From Achromobacter piechaudii NBRC 102461 (lineage in GTDB: Bacteria > Pseudomonadota > Gammaproteobacteria > Burkholderiales > Burkholderiaceae_B): a stretch of 64,000 nt of DNA. The stretch covers positions 1 through 64,000 of the forward strand of contig NZ_BCTK01000006.1 in assembly GCF_001571245.1 (NCBI RefSeq), given 5' to 3'. Below, in pieces: positions 36,512-44,134 of the stretch (the stretch's first letter is position 1; the number at the start of each line of letters is the position of its first letter). The position numbers and the translations under genes are program-made. The notes under the pieces are model-generated. The model worked only from the letters and a program-made list of their open reading frames with translations, had not been told where the DNA came from and searched no databases.

Positions 36512-37114
36512 TTAGATCGGGACGACGCGCGTTGCGCCGGCACCGCTTAGAACGTTGACTCGTTGACCGGGCTTCAGCGGGATGTCCGCCTCTTGCGCGA
36601 CCGCTTGCGTTTGACCGCTGTCGAGTTTCACCACGACTTCCAGGCCTGCGGCCTGAGACACCGCGCGTTCCACGGAATTTCCTGCCAGTCCGCCAAACAA
36701 AGCACCTAGCGCTGCGGCGATATAGGAGCCTTTGTGGCTTCCGATAGCGCTGCCTGCTAAGCCTCCAATTGCACTGCCGGCAGCCATGCCTGCACCCGAG
36801 TTGTAGCTGGCCTGAATGGTGATGGGCCGTGCCGAAACGACAGTACCCGGTTGGACCAGTTGCACCTGCTGGGCTTGCTGATAGCTGTAGACGCCGCCGG
36901 ACGCGCTTTGATTTGCGCAGCCGGCTAGGCTTACTAACGCCATGGCAGCGAGGCATATGCGAAGGCGGAAGCGGAGTCCGCAAGCGACGCGAAGGATCGC
37001 GCCGCGCAGTTGGGCTGATCGTGTTGCGCCTACGGTGAAAGCGACCCAGGTTAGGGAGCCCAAGCCGAGGCCGAACGTGATGGAAAGGATCGCAACGCTA
37101 AGGGTTGAACTCAT
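36512..37114 (-). CDS. Glycine-zipper lipoprotein (SlyB-like)
   Basis: 200 residues. Start at 37114 has AGGAG 7 bases upstream. The first 50 residues contain a hydrophobic stretch (LSVAILSITFGLGLGSLTWV). A second one, MALVSLAGC near residue 55-65, ends in a lipobox, so the mature lipoprotein probably starts at Cys64. The repeated Gly/Ala pattern GAGMAAGSAIGGLAGSAIGS, then GALFGGLAGNSVE, is a glycine zipper as in SlyB/PcP outer-membrane lipoproteins. The unusual N-terminal segment may be a separate small reading frame fused in place. Uses leader copy A. Confidence 0.7.
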   Translation of the reverse strand: MSSTLSVAILSITFGLGLGSLTWVAFTVGATRSAQLRGAILRVACGLRFRLRICLAAMALVSLAGCANQSASGGVYSYQQAQQVQLVQPGTVVSARPITIQASYNSGAGMAAGSAIGGLAGSAIGSHKGSYIAAALGALFGGLAGNSVERAVSQAAGLEVVVKLDSGQTQAVAQEADIPLKPGQRVNVLSGAGATRVVPI

Positions 37115-37120
37115 GTCGGT

Positions 37121-37236
37121 TCTCCTAAAGAAAAAGGGGAACCGCCGCCCCAGTCGGGGAGGAAGGTTCCCCGATGGGCTGAAAAGACACTCCTGGTCGC
37201 TAGACCTGCGGTCACCGAATGGTGGAGCCAAACCGC
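37121..37236 (-). repeat. Leader copy A: 116-nt terminator-like regulatory leader
   Basis: Minus strand, immediately upstream of the glycine-zipper gene. It matches 38458-38573 on the plus strand base for base apart from one single-base deletion and one extra T. GGGGAACC/GGTTCCCC (37136-37172) encloses CCCC-GACT-GGGG, then TTTTTCTTT, then the AGGAG ribosome site. Further upstream, weaker similarity continues to 37254. Confidence 0.9.
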
Positions 37237-37403
37237 GGCACTGCAAAAGATGCCAGATGAGCTCTGGCGGGCGTACTGGGCCGAATCCTACACACAACAC
37301 CAACTATTTGGCAAGGGGCGCACTGCGCTTTTTGGAACAGACGCACGGCTCTATGATGGCTGGGCTGGACCAGCGACACTCCCCTTTTCGTCGCGACTTG
37401 GGA

Positions 37404-38051
37404 ATGACCTTGACCCCCGTACTTCCGCCTTTAAATCACGTGCCCCGGTTGCTGTATGCGGCTCTCTGCCTAATCGGAGCGATCTCAGTTGCGGGTTGCG
37501 GGACGCCTGTCTCCGATCTGCGGGTCGCACCGGAAAGGTTGGATTTCGACTACACGGTAAGCTCGGGCGGCGGCAATGGCGTGATGCAGGCGTTTGCACA
37601 TGAGGGGAAAGCCATCTTGGTGTTGGACAAGCCCTTGCCGGCCGGCGTGAACTCGGTGCCAGTTGAGTTGCCCGGGAGTGTTCGCAGTTCTGCGGACGTG
37701 CAGGGAAACTACGTTCTTGTCCCCGGTCGGCCCGAGAGGTTTATCGTGGATCTGCCTTCGGGCCCCGTTGAAGTCACGCGATCGAGCTCAGGAGCAATAG
37801 CCGGTCGCACGAGCGTTACGCCCAGCAGCGTGTCGCTATGGAGCACTGATGCCGGCTCCGAGGATGGCGCCGGCGACGAGGTAGAGGACAGTGACGAGGT
37901 CGAGTCGAACCTCGACTGGGGAGTTGCAGACGGGGCGCGGGCGGTCAGTGATCCGACTATGGATCAAGGGGGGGCCGTCCCGGGTAGACCAGGTCATGAC
38001 GGCGAGCAACGACGAGGGCCGCTCCCTACATCGATTGAACAACTTAGATAA
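37404..38051 (+). CDS. Putative lipoprotein with a VirB9-N-like beta domain
   Basis: 215 residues from MTLTPVLPP (37404); the start is uncertain because only GGGA directly adjoins it. A lipobox (ISVAGC) gives a lipid-anchored Cys at about 31. The following 100 residues (RLDFDYTVSSGGGNGVMQAF, then NYVLVPGRPERFIVDLPSG) are beta-rich and loosely recall the N-terminal domain of VirB9/TraK proteins. The tail is acidic (DAGSEDGAGDEVEDSDEVES). Lies between the two inverted leader copies, on the opposite strand to copy A. Confidence 0.55.
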   Translation: MTLTPVLPPLNHVPRLLYAALCLIGAISVAGCGTPVSDLRVAPERLDFDYTVSSGGGNGVMQAFAHEGKAILVLDKPLPAGVNSVPVELPGSVRSSADVQGNYVLVPGRPERFIVDLPSGPVEVTRSSSGAIAGRTSVTPSSVSLWSTDAGSEDGAGDEVEDSDEVESNLDWGVADGARAVSDPTMDQGGAVPGRPGHDGEQRRGPLPTSIEQLR

Positions 38052-38063
38052 AGGATTTTGGCG

Positions 38064-38330
38064 ATGAACATCATTTCTCCTTGGGCGAATAAGTGTCCCG
38101 TTGGAACGCAGGCGCGGCATATCCGCCTTGGTGACGTGACTGTCCTTGTCGAGCTCGGCGAGAGCAGGGAGGTTGAGGCAATATCGTTGGACGCTGAGGG
38201 AAATGAAGTGCGCTGCGTTGAGCTCGTGCTGACGTCGGAGCTGACCGCGATCGACCCATGTCGGGATCTCGCACCGCCTCGCGCGACTGCGGCCACGATA
38301 CTGCCCTTCAGGGCTTCGAGTCCGCAGTAA
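38064..38330 (+). CDS. Small hypothetical protein
   Basis: 88 residues. ATG with AAGGA 8 bases upstream, 12 bases after the previous stop, so the two are probably co-transcribed. Beta-strand-rich N-terminal part (HIRLGDVTVLVELGESREVE) and a Pro/Ala tail. No family recognised. Confidence 0.6.
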   Translation: MNIISPWANKCPVGTQARHIRLGDVTVLVELGESREVEAISLDAEGNEVRCVELVLTSELTAIDPCRDLAPPRATAATILPFRASSPQ

Positions 38331-38457
38331 GGGACTTTTCTAAGCCCCAAGTGACAGCACTGCGGTGCGCAAATCTCGTTGCATTCTTCATTTCTGAAAC
38401 GTAAGATGTCGGCTAGATAGCGCTCCGACGGCTTATGTCGGAATCTTTTGTAGCAAT

Positions 38458-38573
38458 GCGGTTTGGCTCCACCATTCGGTGACCGCAGGTCCTAGCGACC
38501 AGGAGTGTCTTTTCAGCCCATCGGGGAACCTTCCTCCCCGACTGGGGCGGCGGTTCCCCTTTTCTTTAGGAGA
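38458..38573 (+). repeat. Leader copy B: 116-nt terminator-like regulatory leader
   Basis: Plus strand, just upstream of the DUF3577 gene. GGGGAACC (38523-38530) pairs with GGTTCCCC (38552-38559) around an inner CCCC-GACT-GGGG stem, followed by TTTTCTTT and the AGGAG ribosome site (38568-38572). An upstream segment (GGTC/GACC and GCGGT/ACCGC) could form alternative pairings. Inverted copy at 37121-37236. Confidence 0.9.
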
Positions 38574-38579
38574 TCCGTC

Positions 38580-39041
38580 ATGGCTCAAGCTAACACCCCT
38601 AAGTACTTCGATGCTCACCTTCGTGGTCTCGGCTATGTTCGTCGCGTTCGCGAAGTTAAGCCCAAGAAAGGTGCTCCGTTCCTTTCGTGCAGCATCAGCA
38701 TCTTTCATGGTGAAGCGCAGGAAGGCAGTGCGGATTCACTCACCTGGCTCAATTGCGACGTCAAGATTGTCGGCAAGGAAGCCATCAAGGTCATGAGCGA
38801 AAAGCTTCAAGAAGCCGCGAACGACTCCAACCGAAAGGTCTTGGCGTCCGTGACCATCGGCGATCCGTACATCGATACCTATAAGATCACGAGCGGCACG
38901 CGTGCCGGTCAAACAGGGGTGGTCCTCAAGGGCCGTCTGCTGAAGATCCATATGGCGAAAGTCGATGGCGTGATGGTCTATCAGTACGTTGAACCCGAAG
39001 CTTCGGCAGAAGGCGTTCGAACTGGCACGGACGATAATTAA
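38580..39041 (+). CDS. DUF3577 / STY4534-family ICE replication protein
   Basis: 153 residues. MAQANTPKYFDAHLRGLGYV and RVREVKPKKGAPFLSCSISI, then LTWLNCDVKIVG, match the DUF3577 family, an OB-fold-like, single-strand-binding-type protein found in SPI-7-like ICEs. ATG with AGGAG 7 bases upstream. Own terminator follows. It would act in element replication or transfer DNA handling in the cytoplasm. Product level may be set by the structured leader. Confidence 0.88.
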   Translation: MAQANTPKYFDAHLRGLGYVRRVREVKPKKGAPFLSCSISIFHGEAQEGSADSLTWLNCDVKIVGKEAIKVMSEKLQEAANDSNRKVLASVTIGDPYIDTYKITSGTRAGQTGVVLKGRLLKIHMAKVDGVMVYQYVEPEASAEGVRTGTDDN

Positions 39042-39058
39042 GTCCTAGCCAAACCCGG

Positions 39059-39084
39059 AAACTCCACTTAGGTGGAGTTTTCTT
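39059..39084 (+). terminator. Terminator after DUF3577
   Basis: AAACTCCAC and GTGGAGTTT form a 9-bp stem with a 4-base loop, then TTCTTC. Confidence 0.88.
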
Positions 39085-39335
39085 CAATGTGCGCCGTGGG
39101 CGCTTATTGAAGAGAACTTCACAGGTTGTTCAGTGTGCGCCACACTTAAAAAGGCGCATCCCGAGTATCTGGTTAGGCTGCTGAATAGGCCAGGTGAAAA
39201 AAGCAGTGTCCTCCACCCTCATTCGATTCGGTGAATTGGCGTTCCTCGATCGAGTCTGAGCTACCCGTCGCGGCCCTGAACCGGCCGCGGCTTCTCCCTC
39301 CATTCAAGGTCCTGCTCGAAGCGGGGCATACATAG

Positions 39336-39400
39336 CCCGAGTAGGCTTACCAGAAGCGATTCCGTCGCTTGTGGCAAGCCTACAATTGAGCTTACTCGGG
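39336..39400. repeat. Long imperfect hairpin with alternative pairing
   Basis: GTAGGCTT (39341-39348) pairs with AAGCCTAC (39376-39383). The stem continues with CCA/TGG and AAGCGA/TCGCTT around a TTCCG loop, giving 17 pairs with two symmetric mismatches. CCCGAGTA (39336-39343) and TACTCGGG (39393-39400) form a competing outer stem that shares three bases with the inner one. No protein-coding frame explains it. Confidence 0.65.
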
Positions 39401-39471
39401 CGCCAACCCACTCCAGCATCCCAGGCCAGCAGCGGCCCATAACGCTTGCACCTTTAGCGCAAGAGCGCTCC

Positions 39472-39505
39472 AACCCCCGTACGGCACACCCGGCGGGGGT
39501 TTTTT
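39472..39505 (+). terminator. Plus-strand terminator with no gene before it
   Basis: AACCCCCG and CGGGGGTT form an 8-bp stem with a 14-base loop, then T6. It points away from DUF3577, whose own terminator is 390 bases earlier. This suggests a separate noncoding transcript between them. Confidence 0.8.
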
Positions 39506-39540
39506 GTTGCCGCTCGCCGCGTGCGTGGTCGCCAGTTGAT

Positions 39541-39993
39541 TTACAGCACGTAAACGACCGCGCCTTCAGGAATCCCCGTCGGGAGCGGGAGCGCGGCCGC
39601 GCCGGCAGATGGTGAATTCAAAAAGCCGTTCCTTGCCACGCCGAAGAGGAGAGGAAGGCCGACTTCGTCCTCAGGAAACATGCGATAGAGATCACCGGCG
39701 CCGTTGCTGGGCACGAAGAAGACGTAAGCACTGCCCGCGGCAACGACGTTGCTGGTCCCAAGCTGTGGATTGAACCAGGTCGGCAGGTCCAACGCGCTGG
39801 CGGTTGCGGTCCCTGAGAAGCCGGGGTTGGCCTTAGCAAACCTTGCCACAGCGTTCGCATAGATGCGCAAACTGCCGCCGGAAGCAACAGCTTCGTGTTG
39901 CTGCAGTAAATCTAGAGTCCCTTGCTCGGACGTTGAGGCAAGCGCGGCAACAAGAGCGAGCAGCGCCAGTAGTGGGATCATCAGTATGCTCAT
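39541..39993 (-). CDS. pilM: PilM, conjugative thin-pilus protein
   Basis: 150 residues. One N-terminal membrane helix (MSILMIPLLALLALVAAL) and a short periplasmic domain ending VVYVL, as in R64-type PilM proteins. AAGGA lies 5 bases before the ATG. Last gene of the pil cluster, after pilV. Its exact role in pilus assembly is not known. A hairpin CCGACAC/GTGTCGG (40143-40160) lies in the 206-base gap from pilV. Confidence 0.8.
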   Translation of the reverse strand: MSILMIPLLALLALVAALASTSEQGTLDLLQQHEAVASGGSLRIYANAVARFAKANPGFSGTATASALDLPTWFNPQLGTSNVVAAGSAYVFFVPSNGAGDLYRMFPEDEVGLPLLFGVARNGFLNSPSAGAAALPLPTGIPEGAVVYVL

Positions 39994-40199
39994 GGACGGC
40001 CGTCCTTCGGCGTTAGGGTGGGCAAAACTGGATTGCATGGTTGAACCCAGAGAGCAATCCCTGGGCAGGGACGCGTGACGTTATTGGCAATAGACCAGCG
40101 TTGATTCAGATCATCAAGGTGTCTGGCCAGGAAGCCAATGTGCCGACACCTCTGTGTCGGCCGTTCCATATCAGCATGCAAAGCGTCAATTACCCGAAC

Positions 40200-41480
40200 T
40201 TAGCCGCACTTAACCATGGAAATTGAAGCGCGCGCGGGATCGTTTATATTGTGATCGCCGGTGCATGTGCCTCCGGCATCTCCACCTCCATTCGAGCATC
40301 CCATCGTGTAGTCCGTCATGTCTCCCACCGAGAACCAGCCAGTCGGGGAGCGTCCGCTGTAGGTGTTATAGAGCGATCCGTAGTACATGATGGCAGTTAG
40401 GCCTGCCGGGCAGCTCGTACCAGGCACCGTCATGAGCGAAGTAGTCGGCGCGCGCCACACACCGGATTGGCAAAACAGTGGTTCGCCATTTCCCGTCCTC
40501 CCCACCAAGCCATTTGCGTCGCAAGCCCAGCCTTCGTTGGCCACGCCGCCGACGTAGAGGTATTCGTATGCGTTGATCCGGCCGTGCGAATAGGTTTGTC
40601 CCATGGAGCGTAGCGCTCCGCCGCGGACTTCGCCGGCGGTAACTAGATGGTTGTCGTTGAGGACTCGAAGCCAGCCGTCATTGCCGGCGGTGTACCAGCC
40701 GCTACGGGTGGACCCATCCGCGTTCTGAATTACGAGCGCGCCCTTCGTATTGATATTGCCTGATGCTTCAACCGTCTGTGTGCGAACCGCGCGCGTGTTA
40801 TTGAGGTCATTGCCATTGACGTCGATGCTGGTGTTCATCCGGTTAACTTCCGGTCTGCCAGCTACAGCATTCCGATACAGATAGTCTGTCACCTGCCCAG
40901 CGCTGTTGAAGAACAACGCGGTCGCGAGATTCCCACCAGGCAGCGACAGCCCGAAATCAGCGACGGGGACCCGCCAACTCCCCATCGAGCCCTGAGCGAT
41001 TGTCGGTTGCCGCGCAAGGATGAACCCGCCTCCGTCAAGCAGCGCCGCGGTGCGGCGCACGTCCTGCTCAGGCACGTCGACGCCACTGGTCACAAGAAGC
41101 GCTTCGAGCGTGTCCTGTCCACCTTGCGAGGCCCGACGCACTGCAATCGTGTAGGCCTGCCCGTATGGATTCAGCAGAGGTAGTGCTGCAGGCAAGTTCC
41201 CGGCGAGTCGTATCGTGTCCAAAGAGACCGTGATCGGTCCGCCAGCCGTAGCGGACAGGAGGGAGGCGTAGTTGTTCTTGACGTAGGCCGCTGCGGCGTT
41301 GCCAACTTGCTTTTGGTGGTGTGCAGCTTGGCGGCTCGTGAGAGTGGCCAAATAGTCGGTTTGCTGCCAAAGCCAGGCTACCAAGCCAATGGCAAATAGA
41401 AGGAGCACCAGTGTTCCCTCCAATACTGTGAACCCCGCCTGCTTGCGTGCAGATGTGGCCATCCGACAACGTCGATTCAT
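40200..41480 (-). CDS. pilV: PilV, minor pilin/tip adhesin of the thin pilus
   Basis: 426 residues. The type IV pilin-like start GFTVLEGTLVLLL has the conserved Glu5. A long constant region is followed by a C-terminal domain after GNGEPLFCQSGVW with several cysteines (CPAGL, MGCSNGGGDAGGTCTG). In R64 PilV the C-terminus selects the recipient and is exchanged by a shufflon. Here one site very like the R64 sfx repeat lies exactly at that junction (40455-40473), but no further segments or Rci recombinase are in the window. GGGAG 6 bases before the ATG; ATG overlaps the previous stop. Confidence 0.88.
   Translation of the reverse strand: MNRRCRMATSARKQAGFTVLEGTLVLLLFAIGLVAWLWQQTDYLATLTSRQAAHHQKQVGNAAAAYVKNNYASLLSATAGGPITVSLDTIRLAGNLPAALPLLNPYGQAYTIAVRRASQGGQDTLEALLVTSGVDVPEQDVRRTAALLDGGGFILARQPTIAQGSMGSWRVPVADFGLSLPGGNLATALFFNSAGQVTDYLYRNAVAGRPEVNRMNTSIDVNGNDLNNTRAVRTQTVEASGNINTKGALVIQNADGSTRSGWYTAGNDGWLRVLNDNHLVTAGEVRGGALRSMGQTYSHGRINAYEYLYVGGVANEGWACDANGLVGRTGNGEPLFCQSGVWRAPTTSLMTVPGTSCPAGLTAIMYYGSLYNTYSGRSPTGWFSVGDMTDYTMGCSNGGGDAGGTCTGDHNINDPARASISMVKCG
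40455..40473 (-). repeat. Shufflon sfx-like 19-bp site in pilV
   Basis: The minus-strand sequence TTGCCAATCCGGTGTGTGG matches the R64 sfx consensus, as I recall it (GTGCCAATCCGGTNNNTGG), at all specified positions but one. I found no second copy in the neighbouring sequence. Confidence 0.65.
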
Positions 41481-42472
41481 GTTCTGCTCCCGAAGATCGC
41501 GGCAGCCTTCTGCGCTGCGATTTCTGTGTTCAGGCCCGCAAAGTCCCCTTTGCGGATCTTCGCGCGGATGGCAGTGTCTTCTTTGCCGTCCAGCACCAGC
41601 CAGTTGATTTGAAGGCGTTTGGCACTTCCAGTGGCTGTCTTGACCGTTTCAAGCTGTTGGTGGATCACGGCGCTGATGTTGTCCGCCAGCATCGCGTTGA
41701 ACGAATCGACTGTCGCGCCAGATCCACCGCATAGCGATTGGAGCTTTGTGAACGTCAGTTCTGGGCTATCGGCGTGCAGCGTGGTTAGCACGGGCCACCC
41801 GTTGCCGCTAACCCGGACGACCTCGATTGCGGATGGTGAGTCCCGAGTCTCTCCAAGATAGAAGATGTTCGCTCGGGACCGTAGCCCCCGCATAAGCTGC
41901 TCTTGATAGCCCCCGTGCTCGCGTGCGACCTCAATCTGAATTGCGCGTCCTCTGCCGTGCATGCCGTTCAACGACGTTTCTGGTGGGTCCGCGAGTGCGA
42001 TCCCCAGCCCACCATGCCGCTCAAGACGATCGATGAAGATCGCATCGGCTGTAGATGTTTTTCCATGGCGCATGCCACCGGACACGACAATAAGCCCACT
42101 GAGCTTAGGCTGCGTTAAATGATTGAACAGCCGATCCGCCATACCAAGCGACTTCAGCGGCCTGGTCTTCACGTCTGCTCGGGCCAAGATAAATATGTCT
42201 TGTGAGTCCACATCGAAGAGTTGCGTGACCCTGAATTTCTCCTCGCCCAAGGTGGCGGTGAACTCTGACTTAGTCAGAGTTCTAAGTGCCTGCCTGCATT
42301 GCTGACGCAGCAAGCTGACGTCCGCCTGCAGGTGACCCGGGACCTTGTCCGATAGAGAGGGGCTTCCTTCCAATTCGCGAAGCTCGGCGTAGTCGGGTCC
42401 GATGATCATGTCGACGAAGCTCAGATCCAGCAGGCTGGTGGCCTGCTCCAAGGTAACGGGCACGGTTTCCAT
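41477..42472 (-). CDS. PilT-like secretion ATPase
   Basis: 331 residues. Walker A SGGMRHGKTSTAD near 142-154, Asp box ALADPPETS, Walker B-like FYLGETRDS and His box TTLHADS. These fit the T2SS/T4P/T4SS ATPase superfamily, closest in layout to PilT/PilU. R64 has no such gene at this place, so it may power pilus retraction. Shares four bases with pilV and one with pilS, so coupled in translation. Confidence 0.85.
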   Translation of the reverse strand: METVPVTLEQATSLLDLSFVDMIIGPDYAELRELEGSPSLSDKVPGHLQADVSLLRQQCRQALRTLTKSEFTATLGEEKFRVTQLFDVDSQDIFILARADVKTRPLKSLGMADRLFNHLTQPKLSGLIVVSGGMRHGKTSTADAIFIDRLERHGGLGIALADPPETSLNGMHGRGRAIQIEVAREHGGYQEQLMRGLRSRANIFYLGETRDSPSAIEVVRVSGNGWPVLTTLHADSPELTFTKLQSLCGGSGATVDSFNAMLADNISAVIHQQLETVKTATGSAKRLQINWLVLDGKEDTAIRAKIRKGDFAGLNTEIAAQKAAAIFGSRT

Positions 42473-43035
42473 CAGCGGGCGGTCATTACGAAGTCGACGT
42501 TGCCCGTGGTTGGGCAGTTGGTCATGCTGACGAATTGTGCTGTCCGTGAGAGATTGGCCCGCAGAGGTATGCAGTTGCTGCTCGGAACGGCCCTATACGT
42601 GATCACGACTTGCGTGGCTGATCCGACGACTGTTACCTCCCCGTTCCAACTGTGGTACAGAGTGCCCGTCGTCGCTCCGATCATGTTGCTCGGAATGGCG
42701 CCCGCGGCCTGAAGTGCAGCGGTAGTGACATTGCCGTACCCGCTTATGTCTCGCAGTAGCTTGGCGCCCTTAACGAGCTGGGCGATATTCTGAGCCTCAG
42801 TATTGTTCTCAGTGTCTTTGTTGAGGACGTAATAGCCGCCGAAGATCGCGCCGGCGACAAGGACTGCCAGCAGCATCCAGGCCAGAAAGTCGGCGACGGA
42901 CGCGCCCGCTTGGCGAGCGAGAGGCGTGCCTGCATGTGGAAGTGCGTGGCCGGCGGTGCCCGTGATTGCTGTGTGGGGCGCCGAATCAAGATTGGCAGGC
43001 GACGGGGAAAATGCGGACTGCTGGGTAGTAGTCAT
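42472..43035 (-). CDS. pilS: PilS, major prepilin of the thin pilus
   Basis: 187 residues. A hydrophilic leader of about 50 residues is followed by a hydrophobic helix (ADFLAWMLLAVLVAGAIFGG). The head domain has two cysteines (SNCIPLRANL, SMTNCPTTGN), the pattern of type IVb prepilins. The leader is long even for the type IVb class. The ribosome site is GGAGCAACAA before ATG. No prepilin peptidase gene (pilU-like) is in the window, so processing must come from elsewhere. Confidence 0.85.
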   Translation of the reverse strand: MTTTQQSAFSPSPANLDSAPHTAITGTAGHALPHAGTPLARQAGASVADFLAWMLLAVLVAGAIFGGYYVLNKDTENNTEAQNIAQLVKGAKLLRDISGYGNVTTAALQAAGAIPSNMIGATTGTLYHSWNGEVTVVGSATQVVITYRAVPSSNCIPLRANLSRTAQFVSMTNCPTTGNVDFVMTAR

Positions 43036-43084
43036 TTGTTGCTCCAGATCGAGAGTGGTTGTGCGACACGCGTAACGCGCGCAG

Positions 43085-44134
43085 TTAGAGAATGCGATCG
43101 CCCATGGCGGCGGTCTGCAGGCCGAATAGCCCTAAGAAGATCAGCGCGGCAAGCGCCGTAACACCAATCAAACCAAGGAAGAAGATGACCTTCCCCGACG
43201 CTTCAAGGCGGACGGCTGCTCCCTCCGCCGAATTGGTCGCGAATTCGGAGAGCGCATAGGCGAAGCCTTCGCGCGAGGCGATGGTCGTGATGTAGGCAAT
43301 CGATTCTTCGTCCGGGAACTTGTGCCCCGCGAGGTCTAAGGCGACCCCCAAGTTCTTGCCCATGCTTAGGCCGTACATCGTGTCTTGCAGGCGCTGTTTC
43401 AGCCACGGGTTTGCGTGCTTGTGAATATGGACCATGGTCTGCAGTAGGTCCGCGCCTGCGTTGAGCAGAATGGCGAGATTCGAGAAGAAGATCGCGCCCT
43501 GCATGGTCTTGTAAGTGGACCAAGGCGGAAGGCACTCAACTGCCTGCCGAAGCGGGCCTGTCCAGTTGGGTAACGACCAGCGGATGGCTAAGACTAAGCC
43601 GATGAGTCCGGCCAACAGGAAGAGCCCGTAGTGCCGGATTGTCTCGCTCATCCAGTAGACGAAGGCCGTGTACCCAGTCCAAGTCGCTGGGTCAGAGCCC
43701 CTCGCAAAGACGGGCACCACCTTGAATGAGACAAAAGTGAGGAGGACAGTCGCCATCGTCAGAATTACTGCTGGATAAGCGACGGCGCCAATAATGGCCG
43801 CTCGGACGCGCGCCTGGCGCTTAATATGTTTGATCGCATCCTCGCATCCCGTGGCGATGGCGCCCGCCTTCTGAGCGGAGGCCAACATGGAGATCTCGGT
43901 GGCGGGAAGCCAACCTTCAAAGGCCTCGGCAAAACGATCGCCGCTCATTCCGCTGGACAAGCGGACAAGCACCTCATGTGCAAACACGGCGATAACGGCT
44001 TTTGGGCGACGTCCGTTGCGGCTGTGGGCCTTCTGAATGTCCACCAAGGCGTCGAAGACTGGTACTTTGGACCGTGCCATCGCGTAGAGAGTGCGGTAGA
44101 TCACCATACGACGCCCTGAGCTAAGCTTTGCCAT
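43085..44134 (-). CDS. pilR: PilR, inner-membrane platform protein (GspF family)
   Basis: 349 residues. Two cytoplasmic helical bundles separated by membrane segments: VILTMATVLLTFVSFKVVPV near 125, LLAGLIGLVLAIRW near 170 and a C-terminal FFLGLIGVTALAALIFLGLF. The motif ILLNAGADLLQTM is typical of PilC/GspF. Its start overlaps pilQ by 14 bases. It would anchor the PilQ ATPase to the growing pilus. Confidence 0.88.
   Translation of the reverse strand: MAKLSSGRRMVIYRTLYAMARSKVPVFDALVDIQKAHSRNGRRPKAVIAVFAHEVLVRLSSGMSGDRFAEAFEGWLPATEISMLASAQKAGAIATGCEDAIKHIKRQARVRAAIIGAVAYPAVILTMATVLLTFVSFKVVPVFARGSDPATWTGYTAFVYWMSETIRHYGLFLLAGLIGLVLAIRWSLPNWTGPLRQAVECLPPWSTYKTMQGAIFFSNLAILLNAGADLLQTMVHIHKHANPWLKQRLQDTMYGLSMGKNLGVALDLAGHKFPDEESIAYITTIASREGFAYALSEFATNSAEGAAVRLEASGKVIFFLGLIGVTALAALIFLGLFGLQTAAMGDRIL

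Noticed and set aside
36942-38051. Long plus-strand frame starting inside the glycine-zipper gene
   Set aside because: Only the part from 37404 has a signal sequence and plausible composition; the first 150 residues read through the opposite gene and leader A.
39336-39400. attC-type integron recombination site or tRNA
   Set aside because: The stem has no attC core triplets (GTT/AAC in the right place) and no cloverleaf; no cassette gene or integrase is nearby.
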